NCBI RefSeq assembly: GCF_018139145.2
Contig: NC_059479.1
Location: 4,154,001 to 4,218,000, forward strand
Source: Gymnogyps californianus
Taxonomy: Eukaryota > Chordata > Aves > Accipitriformes > Cathartidae
Reading direction: 5' to 3'
Length of the DNA: 64,000 nucleotides
Below the pieces are notes generated by a model. The model did no database searches, was not told the DNA's origin, and saw only the letters and a list, made by a program, of their open reading frames with translations. Position numbers and translations under genes: made by a program. Positions 49,709-62,158 of the stretch are shown piece by piece. Positions within the stretch are counted from its first letter, which is position 1. The number at the start of each line of letters is the position of its first letter.

Positions 49709-52700
49709 ACTATTTAGTTTTTAGTAATTACTATTAGTTATATAAACTAAATTCTAACAAAATTTAACAAAAACTTAAAAAGATATACATTTGTTCTGTT
49801 ATTCCTACATGAAAATAAACTGCAAAAAGTCTAGTAGTTAATTTTGCTAGCAAAAATATTGCTATCTTGGAAAAAAACTGAAGAATTTCACCAGCCCGGA
49901 GATGCACTTAACCTCCCAGGGAGAGGACAGTCAGAATGCAAACACTCTGAGCAAGCTCTGAATAAATCAGTGTAAAAGCTCAAAAAAGACAAAAGACCTA
50001 CAAGGCAATTGGATACTTTGTTTACAAATAAGTTAATACTTTTTTTTTTTTTAAGTGCAAAGAATTGCTTTCCTGTTCTCAATAATATGTTTCAGATCTG
50101 TGAACACAACCAATTCAAGCAGTTTAAGATAAACATTGTTTTTTCTCCAATTGCATAGGCTGGGTTTTTGACCTAAAAGTATTTTTATTTAGCTTTCTTT
50201 AAAATTGCTAAAAGTACCTTTAAGGAGGATCATAAAGCTTCAGAGAGTACTGCAGTGACCAACAGAGGCTCACATCATATGCCATATATCGTTAGTCCTC
50301 AGAAAATAATCGTTCTAGCAGATTCACCTTGTTTACTTTGTGGAAGTAGCCTCACTCACTTCATGGGAAACTTTGATGTTTTCTTTTTAATTAATATGTT
50401 AAACAAATAATACAAACTTTATTGGCAACGGAGCAACATTTCCTCAACATTTGTGTCAACTCTTGCCCACCTCTCAAGATATATTTTTATATCTACCATC
50501 AAGAAGCAACAGCAAAATATCTGAACATGTCAAATCCTTTTTAGTTCAACCTTGCAAAACCCAAATATGTTTAAGAATTCCCCTTTGGCTTGTTTACAGC
50601 AATGATGGAATAGAAGATCATGTTTTGTCCTCTCCTTTTCTTTATAGGAAACCTTAAAATTTCAAGTTCAGAAGTCAGACACATTGTGCTCATTGACCTT
50701 TCGCTATAGCATGTCATTTCAGTCTCCTGTGCAGAGAATTTCTGTTTTTTTCTGGGAAGTCTGGGGACAAAGTTCTTCTTTTAATCACAGTAGTGACTTG
50801 CGATGCCACACAAGCTAGAATAAGTTAATGGAAGAAGTCATTACAATTTTCTTTTCACTCCCTCTGAAATACTGGCCCTCTCGAGCCGAATACAGAAGGA
50901 AATTTCTATGTGAAGATCTTCTCCAATATGTAGAGCTGATTTGTGACAGTTAAGGAAATAATTATTTTCACATGTTGAGGAGAAAGCACTTTGTCAAACA
51001 GTGATTAGTTTGCAGTTATCACATAAATGAGTTATTCCTATAAGGAACTGTACTGCACTCATCAAACCATGTTAGATAATGTTAAGTAATTAAAGAGGGA
51101 AGAAAAAATCATTCCACCAGTTCTTGCTTTGCAGCTTGAAACTCTCGTTGTTGATGCTGCAAGTGAATTGTGGTTTGTCCGCACTAGCAGTTGCCATAAA
51201 GAACTGAAAATAGCAGTTAGTCTTATAGCAGGAAATCATGGTTTGGGGAATCAGAGAGGCCATCACACACGTCAGCGTGGATTATCAGTTCACACCAGAT
51301 CCCTTTTTACATACTGAGCAATGAACTTTTTATAGGACTTTGACTTTTGAGACTCGTATGTTTCCAGAGTAATCAGGACAGTGAAAACTACTGATATTCA
51401 TTTCTAGAGGACTATTTTTTCCTTTGGGTTCTGGCAGAAATTACTTTGTTGGTACACAAAGTGAAGAAAAGATTTTTAGTGTTTAGAGAATCAGACAGGC
51501 AAAATATGAAAATAACTGGAGAAGACAAGTAGTGGTATGAGGTATGCTACATGCTGTTCCCAGACAGAAATAATTTGAGTAGCCAGGTGAAGGACCTTAA
51601 CATTTTTAAAACTTCTTGTGTCTTCCATTTCAGAATTATACCAAATGAAATTTTACTACCTTTAATTTCTAATAACTTGTTGCTTAAGTTCTGTAATATG
51701 GAAGCCAATTTCAATGTAAATGGTAATCCATAATTTTTCTTACTTGAGAGACTGTTTCTTGGAATTTGTAAACATCAAGAAAAGGTTTTGAAGAAGATTG
51801 CTTTTAAGCAGTATGCTGACATTTTCCTGATATGTCGGGTCCAGGCTATACTCCTTTTGTGAGATACAGGAAGCTACTCTTCCGCAGCAATGGGTGAACA
51901 GGCCTCAATTTGAACCAGTATCAAAACTCAACTTTATTGAAACTAAATTGAGTCAGAATCAGAGATGATAATAACATTTGGATGACTTTTCAAGTTCTTT
52001 CAAAAATACAGTTATTTACAAATGACACAAATGAGAAAATTTGGAGTGTCACTAATAAAGTGAGAAAAATAGGCTACTTTATTCTCTACTAAAATGTAGA
52101 ATAATTGGTCTGGTTAGATAAAAAAGGTGGCCACCTACGTAAAGGTCAGATATCAATAAGGTGCACCAGACCAGCCTAGAAAATAAATTTTGGAAACATA
52201 ATGCAAACGGAGGGTACTTAGCTGATGCTGATTAAAATTCTGTGGGCAATAGAATTAAATACCTCCTCTGTTCACAGAACAACTTGTTTTTTAACTATTC
52301 TAAAAGGGAACCAAAATGATTTGTCAATACATCTAAAGACTTAGAAAACTCTTCAGAACAGTAGTTTGTGCCAGTTGTTTAGGATTTTTCTTCACATATA
52401 ATTATACATCTATTCTCATATTCTACCAACATAATCACACAGGTAGTCTGATAACAGAAACAGATTTAGAACACATTCGTTTGTGCACATACATAAGCAC
52501 CTTATACCCTATTAGCGTGCTTATGAAAACAGTCTTGTGATTAGAGCATAAACCCGGAATCAGTAGATAAAGATTCTGTTCTTTGCTTTGCCATGCACTT
52601 TTTAGTAATTGCATTACATCTCCATGTCTTGCTTTATTCACAAGTACATCACAATAATGATAATTTCCAGCTCACTGACATGGACAACCTAAAGTATTTT

Positions 52701-53628
52701 ACAGGCATTAGGAAATTTGAGAATCTAGAGAGAACTGTTATGGAGATGTAAATTACTGTTACACCATGCATATGCTCTCATTTTTTACAGTATTATCTGA
52801 TGCGTTGCATATTTTGAGCTAAATTCCATGTTCTGGGATATTTTTGAATGCTACACTTTCCATTATGCAGGAAGGGCTAAAAAAATTATTTTCAAAGGAA
52901 ATAATTTTTTTTGTTCTTTCTAGCTATCTCGTTTATATTTATAAGCAAATGACATTTTGGGATGCAGAGCTGTCTATTTTCTCCCTGCTTACAGGATCTC
53001 CTCATTCACTACGCCCAGAACGTATTACAGCTTAATCCAAAGCCCACTGAAGCCACAGGATGAGAGAGAGTGATATATCTCCAGTGTTTGTCACTGCCTT
53101 GCCACCTCAAAACCAAATATAACCAATTATAGAAAAGATTGAAAGTCTAATATATCATTCTCAAAATCAGAAGATACTGATAACTGGATGCAGATGTACT
53201 AGAAACTCTTAAATAAAGTTTCCACATTTAGCTATGTCAGGTTGCCTCCCCTCTTTGTATTCTCTTGGGGCTGACAGTTACCGATGTTAAGTCAAACTAT
53301 ACAAAAAAACCTGAAAAGAAGATGTTGGAAAGATTGACTTCATTAAATGGCATCTGCATTCAACGCAGACTACTGCTTGTGCTTGAAAGCAACATACAAA
53401 GGTATCTTTGTATACTGCTGGTATTTCACTGACATTTGAGGAGACTTCTAAGGTGTACTAAGTTGGCAGCTATTGTCGTAGAAGAGTTTGTTTTTCTAAG
53501 TTAAAGCAAACCAACCCTAAACATTTCTCAGCTTAAAAAAAGCAGTATGTGAAATAGGAAAAAAATTATATACACAAGAAAAAAAAAAATCACTCTGGGC
53601 AGCTCCCTTCTTTCTGCAACTCCCCTTT

Positions 53629-53651
53629 AAAAAAAAAAAAAAAAGAAAAAA
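53629..53651 (+). repeat. A-rich run
   Basis: Sixteen As, one G and seven more As or so form an interrupted poly(A) tract. No gene-like body precedes it, so a retrocopy is not supported. Confidence 0.8.
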
Positions 53652-55450
53652 AGAGGTATTATTTAGAAAAGCTTGCCTAAGCATATTCTGTCTGCAAAAG
53701 TGATTGATTCTTGTCCTTGGTGAGCCTAAGATACTTCTTTTCTAACAGACAGCAATATTCTGTTAAGTGACGACAGTAACAAGAGGCTGCATCCCTCACT
53801 ACCTCAGACCTTTATATCGGTGTACAAGAAGCAACATTCTCCTATCATGGCTGAAACAATTCAACTTGTGACGCGCAACCAATCTATCCCAAAGCACCTG
53901 GGCTTTCTTAGCCTCCAGATTTCATCTCTTTTTCCAAACTCCCACCACCTTCAACAGTGTGAAAGGAGATTTTTCTTAGATGCAGGTCACATAGCTGAAG
54001 GAAAAAGATTGCTATAACTTGCACACATACAGGTCATAGAAAATGAAAAATTCAGTCAAAGCAGTGTCAAAGGCATAACTTTTGAGTGATCTGAAAAATA
54101 CCAAGGCTCTAATCTTTCTGACAAGACTGTTCTGTGAAAATACAAAGTCTTTTCTTTTTCTAAGGTGCAAAGTATAGATGATGACAGATAACACACCCAG
54201 AACAAGCATCCAAACTCTACCCCCAGAAAGGACACTTACTTAAGAATATCTTAAAAAATCTGTTTGTTTAATAAAACTAATAAATATAAAGGTTTCTAGA
54301 AATTAAAAGCACTTTCTGTCATCACACTTTTTTTCAGAATATTAAAGGTCTTTTACTAGACATTTTAATAGTGTGTAGACTCCATTCATAGTCATCTTGG
54401 ATGGGTTAGGGTTACTTACACCTTGAGACTAGAGAATTTAATTTCTGTGAGAATAACTCAAATGCCCTTTTCTTTGAAAGCAGATGTCAGTACGTACCTA
54501 AAGATTCAAAGAGAAGATCTGTAGGAACATACAACAGTACGATTATCAAATTGGTACTGTGGATCTTTGACAGAGGAAAACATCCTAATGAGCTCATAAA
54601 AAAATTGAAAGTCCTAGGAGGAGACCCACATGGATGCTGCAATGACCGTGATGAACCGAATGAGAGACTGGATTCCTTCAAATAATTATCTCAAAAAATT
54701 TTGGGCTGATAAATTTACCAGATGGAAAAAATACTAAGCAACTGCTAAGTAGCTTGTGCACCTTTGAAAGCAGGACCTGAAGCTGAAAAGAATCATAGGC
54801 ATTTTCTGACTGTTGTCTGCTTATCCTTGGAGATACCAAAGTTGAAGTTAGGGAGATCATCTAATTAGGAGAGAAAACACCAAATGCAGTGCACCTAGGA
54901 TAATCTACTGAAATATTCTGAATAACCCTGGTGTTACTAAGGACAGAAAGAAGTCCTCACTAATATCAGGGACTTCAACAGGCCTTACTTCAGTGTTTGA
55001 AGAGCAGGATGAATAAGGGGAAATGTTCTTGAGACAGCCTTCTTAAGAGATGTACCTCTGGATTGATAGCTGCCAGAGGCCTTTTTCAGGGCCAAATACT
55101 CTATCTTCATCAGTTCATCACCTTTTCAAGCAGAAAATTTTGAAACTTAAATATTCAATGCTTCCCCTAACAGCATGAACACTTTCACATAGGCTAATCT
55201 CCTCCCATGAATGGACAAATGAAATCTCATCACCTAAATGGTCTAATGTGAGAGGGCCACTTGGAAAGACCAGATGATCATTTGTCACCATTATATAATT
55301 TATCCTCAGATCATATCTCTTTTTAATTTTTGACATAGCCTAAAGTTTGAAATTAAGCTACTTAAACACTTGCTTTCTACTCTCCAGAACCCTGCATTTG
55401 CATTTTGAACTACTGTATTATTTTATGAATTTTATAGATTATATAAAATC

Positions 55451-55472
55451 CACTCTCCAAACCTGGAGAGTG
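55451..55472. repeat. Perfect 9-bp stem hairpin with four-base loop
   Basis: CACTCTCCA and its exact reverse complement TGGAGAGTG flank AACC. Five of the nine stem pairs are G.C, making it the most stable short hairpin I noticed outside the repeats. It has no known function and is too short for a microRNA precursor. Confidence 0.7.
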
Positions 55473-57788
55473 AAGGGGAAAATATCTTTTAAGTTTTCAT
55501 AAAACCTTGATGAAAATATTATTTAGTACTTTTCAAGGGAAATTTATGTTTTTATTGATTATAACAAAACTGTTTCCATATATTTAAAAGGCATTTTCAC
55601 ATGTCAAGGGATCCTTTCATCACTGTAACCAAAACACATACTTTTGTATGCAAATAAATCAGACTTCTGTAATTTTAATGGGTACCATATCCATTATTGT
55701 ACAAGATACAAACAAAAGTATTTGTACAACTATAAATAAAATTTTAAAAGATGGGAGTCAAGTTCTAGAAGACTGAAGGTAACATATAATACGAAGTACT
55801 GTCAATGTAACGATTGCAATTTGGTTCCGATAGACAGGAATCTTAAACGAAGCCAGGCGCAGTAGGTTTTCTGGTGAGAAAGACTGGGAAGAAGACAACA
55901 AACGACTCGCACCTGTTTCTGCTCTAGACTTCTTATTCTGACAGCATTCTCTTTTATCGGTAATGATGTATGGAACCAAAGACTGTTCGTAGGAGAGAAA
56001 TGAGTAGTACTTCTATTTCGTTTTTCTGCTCACAATTCTATGGAAAAAAACAAACCCAAGAATATCCAACTGCAGCTATTATCTTTGCTGTGTATATAAG
56101 TTATCTTTACAAAAATGTAAGGTTCTTGCATTTAAATAAATTACGTAAAAGAGGACATGTTAATGGGCTATCATAGTTTGCTTTCTAACATCAGGGATTC
56201 TCCATGGGTATGAAGAAAACATAATCACACATATGGTGGAACTAAAATGTACTATTTTTCTTGAATGAAATTCTCTTGTTAACTCAGCATGCACTGCATG
56301 AGATCACATATCATTTTTCAACCATCTGCACATCTCACAGTATTATGGACAGAAAATTTCTATTATTCGGCCACTAAGATTTTATGTTGGGTGACTTGTA
56401 AGTGTGGATTCACTATAATATCTTTCATCATTGGTAGTAAATTTGGCATCTATGCAGATACTACTTGTGTTTCTATAGATTTCAATTCCAAGAATAAATT
56501 TTAATTCAAGTCTGTCCTCTGCCACTCTTGTTTCTAATACCTTATGGAACACACATTCCTGGTAATTTGGATATATAAGCTTTTATATTATAGACCAAGT
56601 CAGGAAAATGCATTGCTCAAATTTCAAAGTTAAAGACACTTTAAGAAACATCAAGAGTCCTTGATTGTGATCAGCTGTTTGATAAAAGACAAACAAAATC
56701 AACCAAACAAAAAACCAAACCCACCACCCTCCACAGCAATATCTTTGCTGTCAAAAGATCAGAAGCCAACATGTTAATGAGCTCTTTTTTATGAAATGAA
56801 ATCACTGCTGTTAGTGTTCACTGACTTCTGATTAATTCATAGATAGCTTATCAAAATAGAGTGCTTCATGAATTACCAAATTTGAGGACAGTATTAGGAA
56901 TTTTAGACCATGCTTCTCTTTTGGTATTGCTGACTATCAAAGGGAATCCAATCACAAGGCACTCTGTTACTATTCAATTTATGACAGCCTCTATTTTCAA
57001 ATTAGAAGTCTCAATATATACACCAACGACAAGGCATTTTTCAGGAATCTCTGACATGATGTTCTTGTTTGTAAAAGACATTGTGGAGATTAAATTCATT
57101 TTAATTTCCTGAGTCTGTACAGGTTCTGCTTTCTTACTTGAGATATAGCACATCATCTTTGAATATCCTGAAACTAATTAAGAATGTGATGAGTTTTACA
57201 TGAAAGGTTTGGTTTTTTTAACCTGTTCCTTACCTTTCATTATTTTAATCCATTCCTTACTATTCACAGCTCATCCATTTGGGAGTCACTTTTTTTTTTA
57301 AAACTTATTATGAAAATTCTGTTTAAAAAGGAATATTCTTATGTAGCTGTAGCTAAGTAATTGAACAAATTAAAATCAGGTATGGAGGGAAACAGCCAAG
57401 CATTTTTGCATCAGAACTTAGCTAGTGGGTTTTGCAACTAGCCCTGCAAAGTTCCCTTTGTACTTTCATTGTATATGCTTATACAGCATTAATGCAAAGA
57501 ATGGACAATAGTGGACTTCAAGCAGACAAACAATGTAACAACAGAACAAGACAACATCAAACAAGAAAGAAGGAAAAAAATGCTACCTCAGCTCCACAAC
57601 CCTGAGAACAATCTAATTCTTTTCTTTTCATGAGAAAAGCATACTAGTGAAGCAATCAGTGCTTTTTGCTGTTCTATCATAGAACTATAGGAGTAGTTTT
57701 TTAAACTTAGAGTTAAGTGTCAGAGCCAACAGCAGAAACTGCTGGATTCTGATAAAGCCCATAGTTTGATAAAGGTTGATACTACTAC

Positions 57789-57817
57789 TTTTTTTTTTTT
57801 TAACATCCACCCCCCCC
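57789..57817 (+). repeat. Adjacent poly(T) and poly(C) runs
   Basis: Thirteen Ts (57789-57801) are followed after a few bases by eight Cs (57810-57817). It is a simple-sequence pair that could be length-variable. Confidence 0.85.
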
Positions 57818-60800
57818 AATATTATATACTAGGTAATGAGATAAGAGGCAATGCTTTTCTAAAATTAACCTCATTTGCAACCAAGAGAACTGTTCAGAGA
57901 GACACTGCAACCCATGAGCTGAGTAAGTGCCTACAGTTAAAATCCCATATTCTTTCCCTTGCTCCCTCTTTCTGTAAGCTGGGTACTTCTCATCAGATTT
58001 CATGTAAACTATACTTTTTTCTGTCAAATTATTTTGTTTTGCGCTGCATACTATGGTAGAGGAATGGTATTTTCTCCCTGCATAACACTACCTCTGTTCT
58101 GTTAGTGACATTTTATTTTTCCTTTATTTCATGTACCTTATTTTTATCTCACTTTCATCTGGCCAGATCAGTAGTGCTCTTTCCAAGTTTCTCTAGACTT
58201 TGGCCTCACCTGCTCATGTAAGGCACTATCAGGTGTTACTCTGCAGATGTCTTCATTCTTGCTCAGTGCTGTCCTGAGTTTGTATCTATTTCATATATAA
58301 TGTTATCTGCATCCTGGAAAAGTGCCTTTGCCACTCCTTTGTCTGCCTCTTTCATAGCTCTAGACAGACTTAATTATCAACTCATAGCAGCCACAGGTCT
58401 TTGCCTCTGTGGTAACAGATTGCGTTATTTTGATGATCTTTTAACAGAAACTTGCCATCACTGAACTTCCTACAAAGCACAGCCTGGGTTATGTAAGCTA
58501 GTGACCCCTTTTCTAGAGAGTATTATTAATTATTACATCATTTGTAATTATTATATGAAACTATAATGGCTAATTGTTTGGAAACCTAATGCTGTCAGGA
58601 ACCTTATTTTTTGTTGTTTCTCATTAGCCAGCAATTGCAGCTGGTTGTTTTAACTGCAGGCTCTACCTGCAGAAGAATGCAGAGGAAGACGTCTGCGCAG
58701 ATTCACATTTGGCTACTGAACCATTCAATTTCTTTGCAGTATACTGGGATCCATTCCTTAAGTATTATGCATGAAGAATCCCTGGAAAATTATGCCTTGG
58801 TTTCCAAATTTATTTTCTGCTTGGATCTTTTCCAGATAGCTTACTTTTAAAGTTATGGCTAATTTTTGTAAAAGGTGGCTATGCATGGTTTTCATAAATA
58901 GTGAAAGTTTGCTTTTGGAGGTCTTGCAGGACAGTTAAAGATTCTGTACATTGTAAAATCCAAGGTATATAACTTGTTAACCTTTTTGCACTTTATATGG
59001 TTTATATGTGGGTTTTCTTTCCCTTTGAGTAGATACAATCCCTGGTTCACATTAGCTTTTCAAGTAAATTTTCCCCTTTACCAGTACAGTTCAACGTCTT
59101 TGAAGATGGCATACTGAGTACGACCCATTTCCCTATGTACAATAGATCTTCTGTAGCAGAGGATCTTCTATTCTGGCTAAAACTGAAACAGTAAAATTTT
59201 CGGGCTAGAGGCATCCTAAACAGATAGTAACTAAGAGTCTTTGTGCAGCTAATTACAGTTTTAGCATACATTCCATGATTAGTACTATCTTTTGAATATA
59301 ACACAAATTCTGTAATATAGGATTATAGAGAATGTTAGAGAGTATTATTTTTTCTAAAATACTACTTTTAAAAAACGCAATACCACCTTAAAGAAAAAAT
59401 ATGTCTTTAAAATAACATATGTATTAGGAGCTTATGTGTTAATCTAATTAAGACTTTTATGAGCATATATATAAACTTTAACAGCATCAAATGTCTGAAT
59501 GTATAAAATACTGTGAAGATATATCAGTATTTTTTAAAAACCGCATCTGTCTAATAGGTTGTGCAGGAGCCCTCTACCTGTTTAAAGGTGAAATACAATG
59601 TGGTTACACTTTATTGACATTTCCTTTTGTTGCTGTTACTAAAAACATTATCTTTCATTATGTTCTTCATTTCCCTGCACGACATTTTTAGTATTACTAA
59701 ATACTGTTGTTTAATTGTTTCTAAGTGATAATGAAAAGATAAAATGGGGAGTAATTGTCGTATGGCAGAACAGCACTGGGAGATTTTACTCATCAATTCA
59801 TCACAAAACAAATACAAGTCAATGGCATGACACCAGATTAAAGGGAAAACTTTCCTGGGATATGTTATCCCAGAATGAAGTTTGGATTTAGGACACAAGA
59901 GGTAATTACTCTGGTAAACACAACGCTACTGACGGATCCAGAATACCCTATCCAGTCTTGAAAACCAGATCTTAAGAAAGATATCGGCTAGTGGAAAGAA
60001 ACAGGAGGAGAGCAGAAAGGGTAATAAGAATTTTAGAAAATACAGCTGAGGAAAATATGGAGTTGAGTTTCCTTATGTGGGAAGATAAGGATCAGATGAA
60101 AGACATGATAACCTGTCATCCATAATAAGAAAGCTGTAGAGCTTTTCAGTGGTTCTGAACCGTAGGCCAAAAATAGGTGTAGCATTTGTAGAATAAACTT
60201 GACTAATGCTTTGCTTTATAAAAGCATGTACTACTTTCTGCAGTTTACATATTTAACTAAGCTCATTTGGGGATGAAATTATGTATCAGAAATGAAGATA
60301 AAGTTGAAACTAAACATGACTTTGAACTACACTAAAATGTGAACCTATATTTATAATACACTCAGCTGGTAATGTTGCACTACTATAAATTCCTGTGTTG
60401 TTGCCATGATATATAAACGTTCAGGTACCTAAAGAATGTGCTTTAAATTCATATTTATACTAATTTGCCTACCTCTGGTGTTTAATAATGCAGCAACCCT
60501 TGCTTAGCATTAGTAAAATAATTTAAGTAAGTGTTTTGCAATGTTCCATGAAGTGCATTAAAGCAATAATACATTCTAAGTACTTAAAAAAAGGAAACCA
60601 ATAATATGGTGATACAGCTAAAAGCTCCATTAAATGAATGTAGAAGTAGCAGCCATCATAGATGGCTTGCTTTAATGTTTTTAAATTAAAGTTCCACCAG
60701 CTGATAGGTTTGAAAACTATCCTCCTCTGAAAAACAAATGATCACAACTGAAACCAGTAAAAACACAAAACTGCAAATCATTCATCATGAGAATTCAGTG

Positions 60801-61706
60801 ATTTTCTTTTTTAAATATACAACTGAAGTGACGTAGCCGGTTACATGCTTATTAAACCTGTGTTTAGTAACAAATTGATCTGTCATAATGCTGGATATGG
60901 AGATAAAATAGTTTTGCCATCAAAACCCATGACAACCTGATTCATTATCACTGCTACTGTGGATTTAAAAGAGCACTAGGATATCATGAACGTGGTGGTA
61001 CAATTAGAAGTATCCTACGTCTAAATTTTTATTTTTAAGAGAAAGGACTAATATATTTCAAATCAGACAAATAATGGCACAGTCCAAAGTTAGGCCTCGT
61101 AGCCTTGAGTCTCAAAGAATATGTAGGTTCCTAACCTAATTTGATTTCAGATTGGCAGGGATTGATGTAGAAGAGATATCTTTCCTTCCGCACAAGCTGG
61201 TCTCAATAATTTGAAAAGAGACCAAATTAGTCTTTAGACTTGTTATCATCAATACACTTGAATTCAAGTAAAATTCCTGTAGGCATAGGCAGCTTCTAAT
61301 GCATTTCCATACATTAAACATTCACCATTAAACAAACTCAGCAGTTCAGCCAGAAAATTGGTGGATTCATTATTCTTTCTGGTTATACAATCACAATTAA
61401 TAAGCAGCGACCATTTTTTTCTCTGTCCTGTGTCCGGTAACACTCTCTCCTTAGCACCAGGGCTTAAAATGAAACAAAACAAAGCAATCACTGTATGTAT
61501 GAGACACAGTAATATCTTTATATTTTCTATGGTCTATTGGAACTTCCCTCTTTCTTATTAACACACATTTGCATGATATGGGTACACATACTTTGTAATC
61601 TACTATTCTCATATGAATAAGTCATTACTTTATAACACTGTGTTATACAAAGAAACTACATATACCATGATATAGAGAAGCCCAAAAGAACTGTGTAAGT
61701 ATATTA

Positions 61707-62158
61707 AGGGAAAGAAAAGACTGGAATAGGAAGTGAGCACAGAAGGAAGAAAGGACAAAAGTAGAAATAGTTTAATTGAAGAATAGAATGAAGGAGGTAA
61801 TGAAAGGAATAACAAAGAAAGTGGATTACCTGGAACGCAATAGGTTAAGAAAGAAGGAAATGAGAATAACATGCAGCAGAGAGCATTAAGTTATGTAAAA
61901 CATTGAGTAGCAATGTAAGACCCAGAGTATGATGTTCAAGATACAGAAAGTTAACACATTTTTCCAGAAGATGCATAGTGAGAATATATGAAAACCCCCA
62001 AAGTTATTTTAGCAGGAGAATTTTCATTTTCAGCAGTGTCAAATATAAGAAGAGGAGCGTGACAGAAAGAAAAGAATCGAACAAAAATGGGTATTGTGAA
62101 AGAATAAGTAAATTAATCCATGAAGATTAAAAAAAAAGAAAACAAATAGGAAGAAGTA
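61707..62158 (+). other. Purine-rich strand-asymmetric region
   Basis: Two stretches (about 61707-61890 and 62046-62158) consist mostly of A and G on the plus strand, with repeated GAAGGAA, GAAAG and AAGAAAG words. They are not a clean tandem repeat. The cause may be an old GA-rich microsatellite that has decayed. Confidence 0.5.

Noticed and set aside
54968..54984. CAGGGACTTCAACAGGC, resembling the CR1 endonuclease GDFN-coding region
   Set aside because: The similarity is about 12 bases and does not extend to either side, so it is best treated as chance.
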